DNA from: Pezizomycotina sp. ARF18
Taxonomy: Eukaryota; Ascomycota
DNA: 64,000 nt
Direction of reading: 5' to 3'
Assembly (NCBI GenBank): GCA_002224055.1
Contig: AZLU01000031.1
Coordinates: 124,001 to 188,000 of the forward strand
In this document: piece after piece, positions 35,068 through 45,770 of the stretch
How the letters are laid out: each line of letters starts with the position of its first letter
Numbering within the stretch: position 1 is the stretch's first letter
Translations under genes and position numbers: made by a program
The notes under the pieces: model-generated
Told to the model about the DNA's origin: nothing
What the model saw: only the letters and a program-made list of their open reading frames with translations
Databases searched by the model: none

Positions 35068-37418
35068 CTAGACGTATGCCTCGTCGTACAGATATGACCT
35101 GGCCGCCGCAGTATTTGGGACCTTGTGTTTGTGGCGGAGGCATCGTAGCGCTGTGTCTTCGAGATGAACTCCTTGGTTTCGGTGCATCCCGGGAACTGGC
35201 AGTTCACGGGGTAGCCCTTGAGCACGTATTTCTTCACCGGCGCTCCAATTTCGGCCACCAACGCAGTTAGGTATTTCTTGGCCGCGTCGCCTCTGACCCC
35301 GTGCTTCTTCCGCAAATGGTCTCGAAGACCGCGGGGCGTTTTGTTCAAGAACACGACCTAAAGGCGATCGTCGTCGTCCTTAAGCGGACACTTGCGCTCC
35401 TCGAAGGAGTCGGGAGCCCGTGTAATCCCGTCCCTCTCGGTCTCCGGGTGTTTGTCCGTGACGTGTCGCTGGAGTGCCGACTCGTACAGGAACTCCTCAC
35501 CGCACCCTGGAACCTTGCACGGAAATACCTCTCGCCATCGGTATCATCGTCATCTTGCTGGCACTTCTCCTGATGTTCGATCAGGTTGCTCCTGCGAGTC
35601 GTAGAGTACTCGTAGCCTTTCGCCCTGTTCATGCAGTGGTATAGGAAGCGGGTGGGCGGATCGCGTGGATTCCCCGCAGGTAGATCGGCTGGGTTACCGG
35701 TCGTGGAATTTATTCTCGCGAAGAAGTTTATTAATTCCCGTTCCGTCGTTGGATCTTAAGGGCGGCGCTATCGGTGTACATCATAAGACCTCGACTTCTG
35801 CAATCGACTCGTCAACCGCATCTCTTGAATCGACCAGGACTTCATTTATTAGCTTTAAAAGGGCTAGCGTGGAAAGAAGAACGACAGAAAGAAAAGCAAT
35901 TCTGTAACAAATAAAGCAGGCTTAGGACTTACCAATCATCCCCTCGCGAATTACATAGGTAATAAACTCCCGTTCGGTCATAGCGAAGGTGGCGCCACCA
36001 GTGGAGGTTTCAATCGAACTAGTCGTTTTGATACGCCGGAACATCCTGTATTAGCCCAAAGAAAGGCACATTGCAAAGAAAAAGAGAAAAGAAGAGAAAA
36101 GCAATTTTGTAAAAAAGCAAAGCAAGTGACGAACCTACCAATCATCCCGTCATCCAGCTCCACCACGGAGCCTTCTCCGACCGTGAGCATATCCTAAATG
36201 TTGTCGACAGAACCATCCGCGCCTTCCACATCGCTACCATCGTCGAGGAGCATGTACGAGTCCCCGCCGAGGAGCCTGCTTTCGTCGTCCAAATCGTGGG
36301 GAGCGTCCACATGCGTCGTTCACCGTCCGCATTCAGCGCCTGCGCCATCAGGATGTTGAACACCCCTCTTCGCTATTCGACGCCGCCGTCAAAGCTGCCA
36401 TGATGTATATGGCCTCGATCGACGGAAAGGCTTGCGTGAGGTTAGCGAGCGCTTCCGGGTCCACTTCCGGAGTTGCGGAAGAGGTTGCCGATAGAGGACG
36501 TGGTGGCGGTCCGGATGCAGACGATGATGTCATGTGCTCCGCTGCTGTGGCGGTCGTGGAGCTCTTGCGACGGCGTCCACAAGCATGATTTCTCTTTCCG
36601 CACCATCTCCTTGCTATTAGGAAAATGGAACTTCTCACTATTGGCTGCCGCCACCAGCGCCGCAGCGGCTTCCGTGCTATCTAGGGGCGGAAAGGCTTGA
36701 TTGAGGCGTACGAGAGCTTGTATATTTGTATATGGGCTGACCGACTTGCTCTTCATAACCGGATGAGGAACCGAACGAAGCTCGTCGTAAAGCTGAACCC
36801 ATAGGGGGGAATCTTCTGAGAGTCGAAAGGGAAGACGGTTTCGCGACTCGCTAGAGGAGTGGCTGTTGGTGGTGGCGGGATGCGAAGGGCGGTGATGTCA
36901 TGGGGAGGAGTCCCGGAGGCATTGGAGGGGCCCTTGCAACGTCATGGCTGCGGGAGCGTGCCGACGCCTGCTCGCGCCATTTCGCCTCGAGGTCCTTCTG
37001 CTGGCGTGTGGCAGTCGTTTTCCTGTCGTTGAGGTCGGTGCTGTCGAGGCCGTACTTTCGGGCTGCCGTGTCGACTTCCTCCCTGCTTAGTCGACGCTTC
37101 TTGTAGATGTTGTCCGCGGCAATGAGCCTGGGCGCCTTGAAGTCGTCGGCCGCGATCGGGATGCTCTTCTCAAGCTCCGCTGCTTTCACTTCTGGCCCGA
37201 TGTAGTCGGAGGGCCATCTTAGCGACGTCCTCACCCCATTTGATCTCCCCTTCACCATCCGCAATCAGCTCGTCGTACACCGCCGGCGACGGATTTCCTT
37301 TGAATCACCCCGTGCGGAGCGCCAGAATAATCACAAGCTTATTGATGTCCAGCAGGTGATCGACGGCGCCGGCGGAGCTGACAGCTTTTGTGAGGGCGTG
37401 GTTTAGGTCATCCTTCAT
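35068..37418 (-). CDS. C2H2 zinc-finger protein with internal repeats
   Basis: From ATG 37418: MKDDLNHALTKAVSSAGAVD, then helical sequence to KRRLSREEVDTAARKYGLDS and a charged stretch, two copies of a roughly 30-residue repeat (ALVRLNQAFPPL...AALVAAANSE and ALANLTQAFPSI...AALTAASNSE), an acidic region, and C-terminal fingers. The clearest finger is CKVPGCGEEFLYESALQRHV followed by TDKH; another is CQFPGCTETKEFISK with LRCLRHKH; LRDHLRKKHG and a first YHC...LIEHQEKC suggest two degenerate ones. It ends LYDEAYV at 35068. At least two introns begin right after GMIG motifs (near 35930 and 36135). Several frame switches, including one C lost at 35522 inside finger 2. Likely nucleic-acid binding, nuclear; target unknown. 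Confidence 0.7.
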
Positions 37419-37894
37419 GAACTTGGTATGGAGCGTTAAGCTCACCTAGTCGTAGGAAGAAGCTAAAAAGATGACGACGATGATGATGATCTAGGAAGGA
37501 AGAAAGAATGACAAGATGGAAAGTGGTGACATTGTTAGTTATATGTGTACGGGTCTGTGAGTGATTGTTTTTATTTATTTATTTCAAAGAGAAAAAGAAA
37601 AAAAAAAAAAACAATGCAATCAAATCGGGTAGTAAGCGCCAACCATCCATTTCATCATCAAATAATTATACTTATAATAATATTCTAAACACAATAGACG
37701 CGCGATTATACTAAGCGACGTAGCATCGTCCTCCCTGCCGACATACGCTGAGAAACGAAGTCACGATAGTATAAACCATATCGTCGTCCTCTCCGTCCTG
37801 AAATTACTCCTCTCATACCATTCCATTTCCTTCTTATACATCCTCGATACCTTATACGTAACCCTATACATCCCATCTCCTCTTCCAAATTCTC
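37419..37894. other. Divergent promoter region
   Basis: Between the zinc-finger gene (-) and the 37902 gene (+). Contains ACGACGATGATG microrepeats near 37473 and an A run near 37597. Small frame 37706-37903 (-) is not supported. Confidence 0.5.
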
Positions 37895-37901
37895 GACCTT
37901 C

Positions 37902-38482
37902 ATGGGTGTAGCCCGGCGATCTCAGCACCGCAGAACTGAGAGTGATAGGCGACGACTATTACCTGATCGCCGACGCTCCGAGGAGAAGGACGTGGAAGAT
38001 ATCGCAAGACGAGGCGTTATCAATACAGTATTACCGAGATTTGATGGCGCATAAACGTGCTAGCTAGGAGGGAGCTCGATGCCCGGACATTAGTGGCAGC
38101 TCGGAGGATACGTATGATGCCGGTGGTGATAACAAGAGGAAAGATGGTGGCGAAGAGGGCGGAGATGGAGGTGATAGAGAAGAGGTGGAGGAACTGAGCG
38201 GTTAGGGAAGAATCTAGGAGAAAACGAGCGGGAGGTTGAAGGATCACTTCGGGCGCCGGGAGTGGGTGGGGACCAAAAGGTGATAGCGAGTGAGCAGCAC
38301 GGATTCTAACCCGGAGGAAGGCGGTCCCCGGAAGCGGCGTCGTCGCCCTAATCCTAGCCCGTCTATTCCGGCGAGGATCCGATGCGTTTTTACCCACTGA
38401 TTCGGAAGAGGAAGGGGAAAAATTGAGTAGGATGTTGCCGGGGACCGTCATCGGATCGGACCACTGGCTATATAACCTTTGA
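37902..38482 (+). CDS. Hypothetical basic/acidic protein, partner of the 34.7 kb fragment
   Basis: From ATG 37902 (one base lost near 37915) the plus strand reads DLSTAELRVIGDDYYLIADA, RRRTWKISQDEALSIQYYRD then LMAHKR, basic sequence with RIRMMPVVITRGKMVAKRAE, and ends FLPTDSEEEGEKLSRMLPGT then VIGSDHWLYNL at a stop at 38480-38482. Support for this strand comes from the diverged copy at 34.7 kb, which conserves codons rather than bases. The minus strand also has a 143-codon frame here (38020-38451) with a hydrophobic stretch; I consider it a shadow. About 190 residues, three frames joined; family unknown. Confidence 0.45.
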
Positions 38483-39580
38483 AAACCCTAACGCTGCCCG
38501 CCACTCGGAAGCTCCGATTGGCGCCCTCCGTCCATATCACACGGATTCGTTCGGCCAGAGGCTTCTCGTGCCATATGGCTTACAACATGATGGGCTCCCG
38601 GCTTGGGATCGAAGGCACAGATGGCTCGAGGACCTGAATAGACTTTACGGACCGGGGAAACACAGGCAGACTAGCAGCAACGTGAACAATCTTCGACTGA
38701 GCCGTGTCTGGTACCAGAGGGAAGCGAACTCAAGTATACCTATGACGGAAACCAGCATCCCTTGGCGTGACCTCCCTGGAATGCAACAGGTCGCCGGATT
38801 TGAACCCACTGTCCTATAAATGAAAAGGTACCTCCGAATTCTATATCACTCCTCTAGCTCTGCTTGACTGCTGATGTGTTGAAGCCTAGAGCAGATCATA
38901 CCCAGTCTTTCTACTACACACATTCATACTAGTCAATTTTAACTATGAAAACGGATTTTGAAAACAGAACACAAATAAATATTGGCATCAATTTTTCATG
39001 GTGATGTGGTATTGTGCCTTCCCTCCCCGGGCCTTCTTCTGTATAATACCGTTAGCTTCCTCTTTAAACTTAAAAACTTTAAACTTCTACACCATAGATG
39101 CACTCCTCCCCTCCCGCCCTTCCCTTTATCCATAATCCGAAATTTAGGAATTTTTAAATGCCCTGAGACTTGATAATAGCCTTAGGCCTTCGGTAGCCTT
39201 AGGCCTTCGGTGAGCCTAGGTCGCTCAGCCCTGTCATATACCGCGATGCAACACGCCGATTAACGAGGTTCATAATTGGAGAGACCCTGTCAGAACAGAA
39301 AAAGCTCCCTTATATTCTTCCCCTACATATTGACGCAGTGTTTTCGCGGGACGGGGTCGTTGTTGAGTATTCAAAAGATTAGCGGGCGGTGCGGAGGAGC
39401 TGGAGCCATGCCGTGCCTTGTCTAAGATGAGATCATTACAAATGCACAATGTATTCCATATCGTTTCAACTAACTATTCCAGAAGCACAACGAGCAGTAA
39501 AAGTAACTGCTCCCTATATCCCCGTTGGTCCGTCAATCACTATGGTTCTCATTCCCTGTAATCGTCAATCATTATGGTTC
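38483..39580. other. Intergenic with short tandem repeats
   Basis: No supported gene. Holds two small duplications (39178-39211 and 39531-39586) and an isolated GGTTCAAATCC B-box-like sequence on the minus strand near 38803. Confidence 0.5.
39178..39211 (+). repeat. Tandem duplication, 2 x 17 bp
   Basis: AGCCTTAGGCCTTCGGT twice in a row, exact. Confidence 0.95.
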
Positions 39581-39586
39581 TCATTC
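39531..39586 (+). repeat. Direct repeat, 24 bp, period 32
   Basis: CGTCAATCACTATGGTTCTC plus ATTC at 39531-39554, and the same with one change at 39563-39586. It lies at the 3' end of the membrane protein gene. Confidence 0.9.
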
Positions 39587-40472
39587 TTCAGGTTTCTTCC
39601 ATAACCCTCCGTGGGTTACTCCACTATTCCGAACTCCCCTCCTACTCGAACACACCCTCGGTACCCCTTCCCTCCCTTTCTCCAACATATCCAATCCCGT
39701 CCTCAAAGCACCCCCATTAAGCTTCATAGCCGTATACCTCTGCGCCTCGTTCGCGGAACTAAACTCGCGGTCCGCTTCCGTGTGTGTGCTCTTGATACTC
39801 GCGAGGCTGATGATCCTGCGTTCGGCGGGGCGTGTGCTGTTGTTGTGTGGTGGTGGAAAGGAGCTGTGGGGTGAGTTCTGTTGCTTTGCTGGCGGCGGAA
39901 CTGTGGGACGATGTCGTTTATGAGGCGACTGGTGTGAGAGGGTAATTATACGTAGGCATAGGTTTGGGAGATGAGGGTTTGCTTTTGATCTGCTTCTTCG
40001 CTGGCGACGGAACGGCGGGAAGAGCAGCGCGCGGTCCGTCGGTTGTATTAATGGTGACATTTGGAAGGTTGAAGATGGGAGAACTTGAATCGTGAACGCG
40101 CTGACCGAAGGAGAGGGTAACGGACTCGGAGGCTCCTTGTAAACGTCGAACGTTTCTCCACCGTAATCCGCCTTCACCGTCCTTCATTTTCTCCGACTTC
40201 GGAACCGCGTTGACGCCGACGAAGTTGAAACCCGCGTGCTGCGGAGGAACCAGAGTTGGATCGAGTGCTTCGAGGGTTACGAAGCGCGGAGTATGATGGG
40301 GAAGACCGGGAGGGCGGCGACGCTTGCGGAGGCGAAGTAGGTGCCCGCGACGACGGTGATGAAGGCGAGGATGGGGATGGATGAGGTAGACTGCTGTTGG
40401 TGTTTGTTAGCGGATGACTAGCTAGATGAGAATGAGTGAAGCTAGTAGTGAGAGGAAGAGCTTACCATGCAT
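39581..40472 (-). CDS. Single-pass membrane protein, cluster member 1
   Basis: Exon 1 is only ATG CAT G (40466-40472), followed by GTAAGC and an intron ending CAACAG near 40395. Exon 2 opens with SIPILAFITVVAGTYFASAS and VAALPVFPIIL, the single membrane segment. The tail contains FVTLEALDPTLVPPQHAGFN, KADYGGETFDVYKEP, a Ser/Pro-rich middle and a helical end with LASIKSTHTEADREFSSANE, MKLNGGALRTGLDMLEKG and HGGLWKKPEE at 39581. About 270 residues across several frame switches; the acceptor phase does not fit perfectly, probably for the same technical reason. No family recognised. First (most downstream) of five consecutive minus-strand genes with the same plan. Confidence 0.55.
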
Positions 40473-41071
40473 CTTTTAGACGTGTGAGAGATGAGATAAT
40501 TGGAGAGAAGATGACGGATATAAAGTCGAACGTAGATTTGGGGCGAAGGGAGGTTTGGTTGATTGCGATTGATTGATTGTTGCAGTTGTTTCTGGTAGCA
40601 AACTGTTAAGTTGATAATGCTCCAGTAAATAAAAAAAATAAATAAAATAAATAAAATTCTGCTAAAATTAATGTACTAATATTTTCAGTATGTTAACCGC
40701 TGGAACGAAAGATCCTCCTTCGGAACACCCGAATTGACGACGAGATAGATTTACTGAATATTTACGTCTCTCGATGCTATATCCAAGTTCAGGTTTATGG
40801 GTGAGTCTTAGAGGGCAAGTGAGAGTAGTCATGATTTCTAGAGTGAGTTAACGTTATAACGCGTATTTAATTGTCCCAGTTCGTGATCCAATTTGATTCC
40901 TCTCATAGTACATACTATCCGTCTAATCTATCTGTACACCTATTACATCCAAAGCATACCTTGGAGGGTTTCTAGATATTCCTAACTATGAAGCATGGGT
41001 AATACAACTAAAAGTAGTGCATAACATTCGATTCTCACAAGCAAGGAGAATAAAAGAAATCCATCCTGTTT
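40473..41071. other. Intergenic upstream of cluster member 1
   Basis: AT-rich, with AAATAAA-type microrepeats at about 40630-40660. Nothing else supported. Confidence 0.5.
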
Positions 41072-41160
41072 CCGCTGTATAATATTCTTTTTCTCCGTTT
41101 CGTAATATTCTTTTTCCGTTGTCTAATATTCCTTCTCCAGCTTGTAATTTTTCTTTAGCA
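41072..41160 (-). repeat. Minisatellite, about four units of 21-23 bp
   Basis: Units around GTATAATATTCTTTTTCTCC, TCGTAATATTCTTTTTCC, GTCTAATATTCCTTCTCC and a last diverged TTGTAATTTTTCTT follow each other. Located in the 3' flank of cluster member 2. Confidence 0.75.
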
Positions 41161-41271
41161 CTTTTCTTTTTCTCCAGCTTATTTATTGCTGTTTTTGCTT
41201 TCCATCGTATTGGTATTGTATTATTTTTTTTTTTCGAAATATTATTTCTCCATGGAATAAAGTCAGCCTTC

Positions 41272-42164
41272 CTAAGGAAAGCGGAAGTTTCCAACGACCT
41301 TATGCTCGCCCTTGATATCGTAATTGACGCCGTTTTGTTCGTGTTCGTCTTCCGTAGCAGATGTTCTGGACATTCTTGGTCGCGTGCTGAGCGGTAGGCT
41401 GAACGTGCATCCATTGGCCCTTCTCGTTGGTCTTAGGCTTCTTCTCGCCCTTCTTCCTTTCCAGAAGATCACCTCCCTCGGTAGCATCATCAACCTTCTC
41501 GCCGTCCTCGTGCGCCTTCTTCTTATTCCCGTGCAGGAGGAGGTCGAGCGTGTACTTCCTCGCCTCCTCCTGGTCCTTAAACTCGAGGGACTCCCGACGC
41601 TATCCGGAGCTCTTATCGTTATGAGGGATCCCCAAGATCTTCGCGAGGTTGCTGACGACTTCGGCGGAGTCGTGGTGACGTAAGTCCTCGCGGTGTCTAG
41701 AGGACCAGCGAGTGCTTTTCCTCCTTCAACATGGCCGGAGCGGGACGGTAAGGTTGCGTTATTGAAGGTGAGGAGTTTGTCGGAGCTGTCGTTGGTCAAG
41801 CGCTTGACATTTTCCTCCTGGACGAGGACGGGGATGTGGTTAACGGGCGAAGGGCGGCGCGGAGCTTCATGTGACGCCTTTGAGGAGGAGGAGGGGGGTG
41901 CATGATTGACATTTCGAAGCCGAAGCAGTCTTCTTCTTCCTGCTGTTTGCGGAGGCCGGATTCGAGGTCCGGGTCGGCGAGGGTGCGTTTCTTGCGCTCG
42001 AAGTAGTAGATCCAGGAGAGGACGAAGCCGACGCTGAGGGCGACGGAGAGGAAGACGATGATGATGGTGGTTGGAGTATCTGTTGAGGAGGTGGTTAGGA
42101 AACCGGTGGGGTAGAGATATGGTTAATATTATAATGTGGTGGCCATGGACTTACTCGAAGTCAT
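41272..42164 (-). CDS. Single-pass membrane protein, cluster member 2
   Basis: Exon 1 is ten bases (ATG ACT TCG A, 42155-42164). The intron 42080-42154 (GTAAGT...CAACAG) joins in frame to NTPTTIIIVFLSVALSVGFV then LSWIYYFERKKRTLADPDLE: a helix with a positive-inside stop-transfer. The tail continues SGLRKQQEEEDCFGFEMSIM, a proline run, TNDSSDKLLTFNNATLPSRS, FKDQEEARKYTLDLLLHGNK, GDLLERKKGEKKPKTNEKGQ, and ends VNYDIKGEHKVVGNFRFP at 41272. The splice is exact. With almost no residues before the helix, the protein should be a type III-like (N-out) anchor with a cytoplasmic tail of about 240 residues. Frame switches occur in the tail. Family unknown. Confidence 0.65.
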
Positions 42165-43290
42165 TTTGATATCGCAAAGAACAGACTAGGTATCTGATAT
42201 CAACACAAAAGAGTATAATTGATGATATTTGATTCAAACGATTTAGAACAAACTCGATAATATAAACAAACGAACTTATGAACAAGTGAATAAGGGTAAG
42301 GGGAAAGGGGTAATAAGGTAAGGGAAAGAATTATTAATATGAGGATTTTCTTTTTATTTTTCTTTTTTACTTTGGTTGATGTATTTGGTTGTTGTGTGGG
42401 TTGGTGAGGAATTTGCGGTGAAGCTGTGGAGGAGGAGTTGGTTTTAGCTTGGCTATTTTTTTTTTTTTTTTCGGCTGGCAATATATAAAAAATAAATAAT
42501 AAATAAAAGAAAATAAAAGAAGAGAGGAGAAAAAAGCAAAAAAAAAATCACATTGCCCTAGTAAGCCCTCACCAAGGCGACCTCTATCAAGGCTGATACT
42601 TCATCACTTATATATATAGTACTTAAGGAGGTATAAAATGCTATATAGTTCAGATAGCGTGGGATTTACATATAGCCTTGAAGCCCTGACAGATTCGGGC
42701 TGCGCAGGTGAGGGTCGGCAAGGGGTGGGTTCTGGTTTTCATATCTTGGTTCCGGTACGCAATTTACTGTCCCTACTGTGCTGGTATATTTTCTTTAATA
42801 TCACCCGTTGCAGACACTTCTAAACAAATTCTGTGCTTTTCTAAAATGGTCCAAGGACTCGGATGCACGATGACGAAGATACAAATCCATATTACGTATG
42901 GAAGAGCTCGCATGTATTAGAAAAAGCAGTGAACCTTTGGTTTCAATGGCTTACTCTTTTATGTATGACAAGAGGGCCTCCTTTGCTCTGATATCGGATA
43001 ATGTAGTACATGAACAATTTGGAATCGACCCTGAAAAGAAAAGGCGGAAAAAGAAAAGCGTGTATCCTGAGTCGCGAATCCACCCTTTTATTTCATTTAT
43101 AATCCCTATTTAAAATATATATTTGTCCCATCTTCCCTTACAATCCCATCATGTATTCTCCCCGTAAGATGAACCGTCCTGATTTGAATTGTATGCGTCC
43201 TCTTTTTTTTTTTCCGGGGGGTGTTGGAGGTGGCGAAGCCGTTGGGTGTGTCATTACTAGATGTTCCGAGACGGAAGGAATTCTGCACTG
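42165..43290. other. Intergenic between cluster members 2 and 3
   Basis: AT-rich; A/T runs near 42460 and 42540. Small frames at 42638-43113 (+) and 42200-42481 (-) have no support. Confidence 0.5.
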
Positions 43291-43746
43291 CTAGTTGTTA
43301 GGAGCGGTGGCAGCTGGCGGTGGAGGGAGGAAAATGATCGTGGCGGTGAAGACCGTAAATTCGGAACCGTGGGAGGGAACCGGAGGAGGTTGAATATACG
43401 CGGGCGGTGGAGCAGTAAGTTGGCTACCGTACAGGTGGAGGTTATTGACAGGCTGTCTGTACCCAGCATTCTCGCTGGCGCCCCTTAGACGTCCTACTGC
43501 GGGGTGTTCACCTCAAGTACCTCCTCCCCAGGGCAATCATGGTCATGACAATTATCACGCCGTTAAAAGCAGGGGATAATATCTGGAAAAAGAATCAGTT
43601 AGTAGGGCTTTGCTGAAGTGAGTAAAACGAGAAAAAATCAAAGGCGAGGGAGCAAATAAGTAGAGCAAAGAGAAGATTATAGGAGGTATCATTACACGCC
43701 AATGAGACGAGTATGAGCGGGTGAACGAACCTCTAACATCGACCAT
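43291..43746 (-). CDS. Single-pass membrane protein with PPxY motif, cluster member 3
   Basis: Exon 1 encodes MVDVR plus one base (43731-43746, donor GTTCGT); exon 2 starts near 43582 after TTCCAG with PAFNGVIIVMTMIALGRRYL, a short membrane segment with basic stop-transfer. After a break the tail reads GRLRGASENAGYRQPVNNLH, LYGSQLTAPPPAYIQPPPVP and SHGSEFTVFTATIIFLPPPP, stop at 43291-43293. PPAY is a PPxY motif of the kind bound by WW domains of Rsp5/Nedd4 ubiquitin ligases. About 110-120 residues. Homopolymer length differences (CCCC near 43574) disturb the frame. Membrane anchoring plus PPxY recalls yeast Rsp5 adaptors, but there is no evident sequence homology. Confidence 0.55.
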
Positions 43747-44086
43747 GTTTAAAAATGTGTGGCTTTGATAATTGATGTTTTTAGAAGCGGAGTACGTTAT
43801 GATAATAAAGTGACCTTTTGAGATTTCCCAATACTCGAAAATCTTGTTTGCTTCCTGATTTATTGTTTTATTGGTGGGAATCTTCAGATAAAAAAGAAAG
43901 CAATTGATAAATGAGAATGGTAGACACTTATGGATATAATAATTTTCTTCCATTTCACTCTTCAGAAATATTCTTAAACCGTATAATAAACTCTGAGTAG
44001 TTTTATAATTTTAATATCTATACGACCTTTGTGCTTCTCTCCTTCTATTTTATATTAAACTTTTCATATAGTAATTGTAGCATATC
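43747..44086. other. Intergenic between cluster members 3 and 4
   Basis: 340 bp, AT-rich, promoter of member 3 and 3' flank of member 4. Nothing else seen. Confidence 0.6.
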
Positions 44087-44813
44087 CTAATTAAACCGCA
44101 CTTTCAGCTTCTCCCTCGCGGACATGTTCAGCATTGTTCCTGGTGATGCCATAAGCGGGTTACTTTGCGGATCATCTTCAGCGAGAGTACTGCCGTCGGT
44201 ATCATCGAGCTCAGAATTGGCGCAGACGATGACGCTAGCAGTAGGTAAGGAGGGGGAAGTCCAAGGGTGAGACAGGCGGCGGAGGCGCAATAATAATCGT
44301 TGGAAGAGATGCGGGAGAAGAAGCCGGCGTTGTTGGCGTTGGCGTTGGCGGCGAAGGCGTCGCGGTGGAGGAGTAATATCAGGAAGGGGAGGAAAGAGCG
44401 CTGGGAAGGGAAAAACGCGATCGAACGAGGGTGTAATGTACCGTCCAAGCATTGCCGTCCATAGTAGCCGCTGAAGAAGCCGCCGGCCTCGGGGTCGAAG
44501 TCGAAGGCGCGTCTGGTCCACACCTCAAACCGCCCATAGTTACGCATGACGCGTGAGCATGGGCCAAAAATTCCGAAGCAGAAGAGGAGGCATACGGCGA
44601 TCAAACCGCCAAAGATAATACCGCATATTAAAAGGACTATCCAGCCGAAGGCTGGGGTATTAATGTGGGCGGTTAGCAGGCGTCAGTAAACTACTTGAAG
44701 GCGACGAATGGGAGATAAAATAGATCTTAAGCATCTTGGAAAAATCGGAAGAAAGAAAGCTTGAGGAATATAAACTAACCGTCCAGTTGGGTGCCGATTT
44801 GTATATGAACCAT
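44087..44813 (-). CDS. Single-pass membrane protein with proline-rich tail, cluster member 4
   Basis: Exon 1 encodes MVHIQIGTQLD plus one base (44780-44813). The intron 44652-44779 (GTTAGT...CCCCAG) joins in frame to AFGWIVLLICGIIFGGLIAV and CLLFCFGIFGPCSRVMRNYG, a strong membrane helix followed by a basic stretch with cysteines that could be palmitoylated. The tail reads RRAFDFDPEAGGFFSGYYGR, a Pro/Thr/Ser-rich segment (SPPTPTPTTPASSPASLPT) and ends SELDDTDGSTLAEDDPQSNP then MSAREKLKVRFN at 44087. About 210 residues. The splice is exact; frame switches lie in the proline-rich part. Same plan as its neighbours. Confidence 0.62.
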
Positions 44814-45770
44814 TATATTTGGTTTGAAACAAAAGTAGAAGGGTTTCAGAAGCTTTTAGAAGAATACAGAGATGATATATAGGGATTGGATTTGGAATAT
44901 AGAGAAAATCAGACTTTCCAAGTAGTATTAATCTTTTGATTGTGGGCGGACAAAACTTGAAGGAAATTGTGCGCCGATGTTGTTGTAATCGAGTATTTTT
45001 AACACTGTGCTAGATTAATCTAGCCAAAATTTTCATAGCCAGAAAAAAAAAAAGTGCAGAGAAAGCGAGCATGGTAACTATGAAAACCACCTGGAATAAT
45101 TCGAATTAAAGTTGAATCAGAGAATATAATAAACTGACAGCCCCCGTCCCCAGTATATTAGTGCCCTGACCATTGCATGGCCTCTCAGAAAGTGTATTAC
45201 AATTTGCTTTTCAATCCTGGGATATTACGTGGAGCTGGCCCCTTACGCTTCCAGAAGCTCTTCATAGCAAAGACAGCTTCTTGGTTCTATAGTTTCGACT
45301 GATGCGTAGGTGCTACTCTTCGCCTAGGTAATATCTGCTCAGGTAGATAGAAAAGACCACTCATCCAAATAGACAAGGAAATACCATCAACCAGTTCCTT
45401 GGTTGTTCTTCTTCCAGTCCTCTACTAATGATCCATCAATATGGCTCCTCCAGCTCCAAGCCCATCTATAAAATCGCATCAAATAGGATTAATCATATTC
45501 TAACTCCTCGCCAGTGTTTCATGGCAATATAACCAAGAGCGATCCAGATTTCAGGACTTTCGATCATTCAACTTCAAGTTGATAAATCGCTATCTATGTA
45601 CACCCAATAAGCCTAGCTAGGCTTCTATTATCGCACCGCCGATGGTGCTCAAAGTATCAAAAGACATCTGTCAATACAAAACAGTTAACAATAAACAGAT
45701 GAGTACTAGTAATGAATACATGGACTCGGGTTTGCGAAATCTCAGCACTCCCTATGCCGTTGTATAACCT
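44814..45770. other. Intergenic between cluster members 4 and 5
   Basis: AT-rich upstream region of member 4; no supported gene. Confidence 0.5.

Noticed and set aside
38020-38451. 143-codon minus-strand frame with a hydrophobic stretch as another membrane protein
   Set aside because: The opposite strand is better supported by codon-level conservation with the 34.7 kb copy; the hydrophobic run is the complement of a basic/acidic coding segment.
38795-38815. Possible tRNA or SINE because of GGTTCAAATCC on the minus strand
   Set aside because: The flanks give no T stem, A box, anticodon arm or acceptor pairing; an isolated B-box-like match.
39178-39211. CRISPR-like or regulatory array from the 17-bp duplication
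   Set aside because: Only two adjacent copies without spacers; an ordinary slippage duplication.
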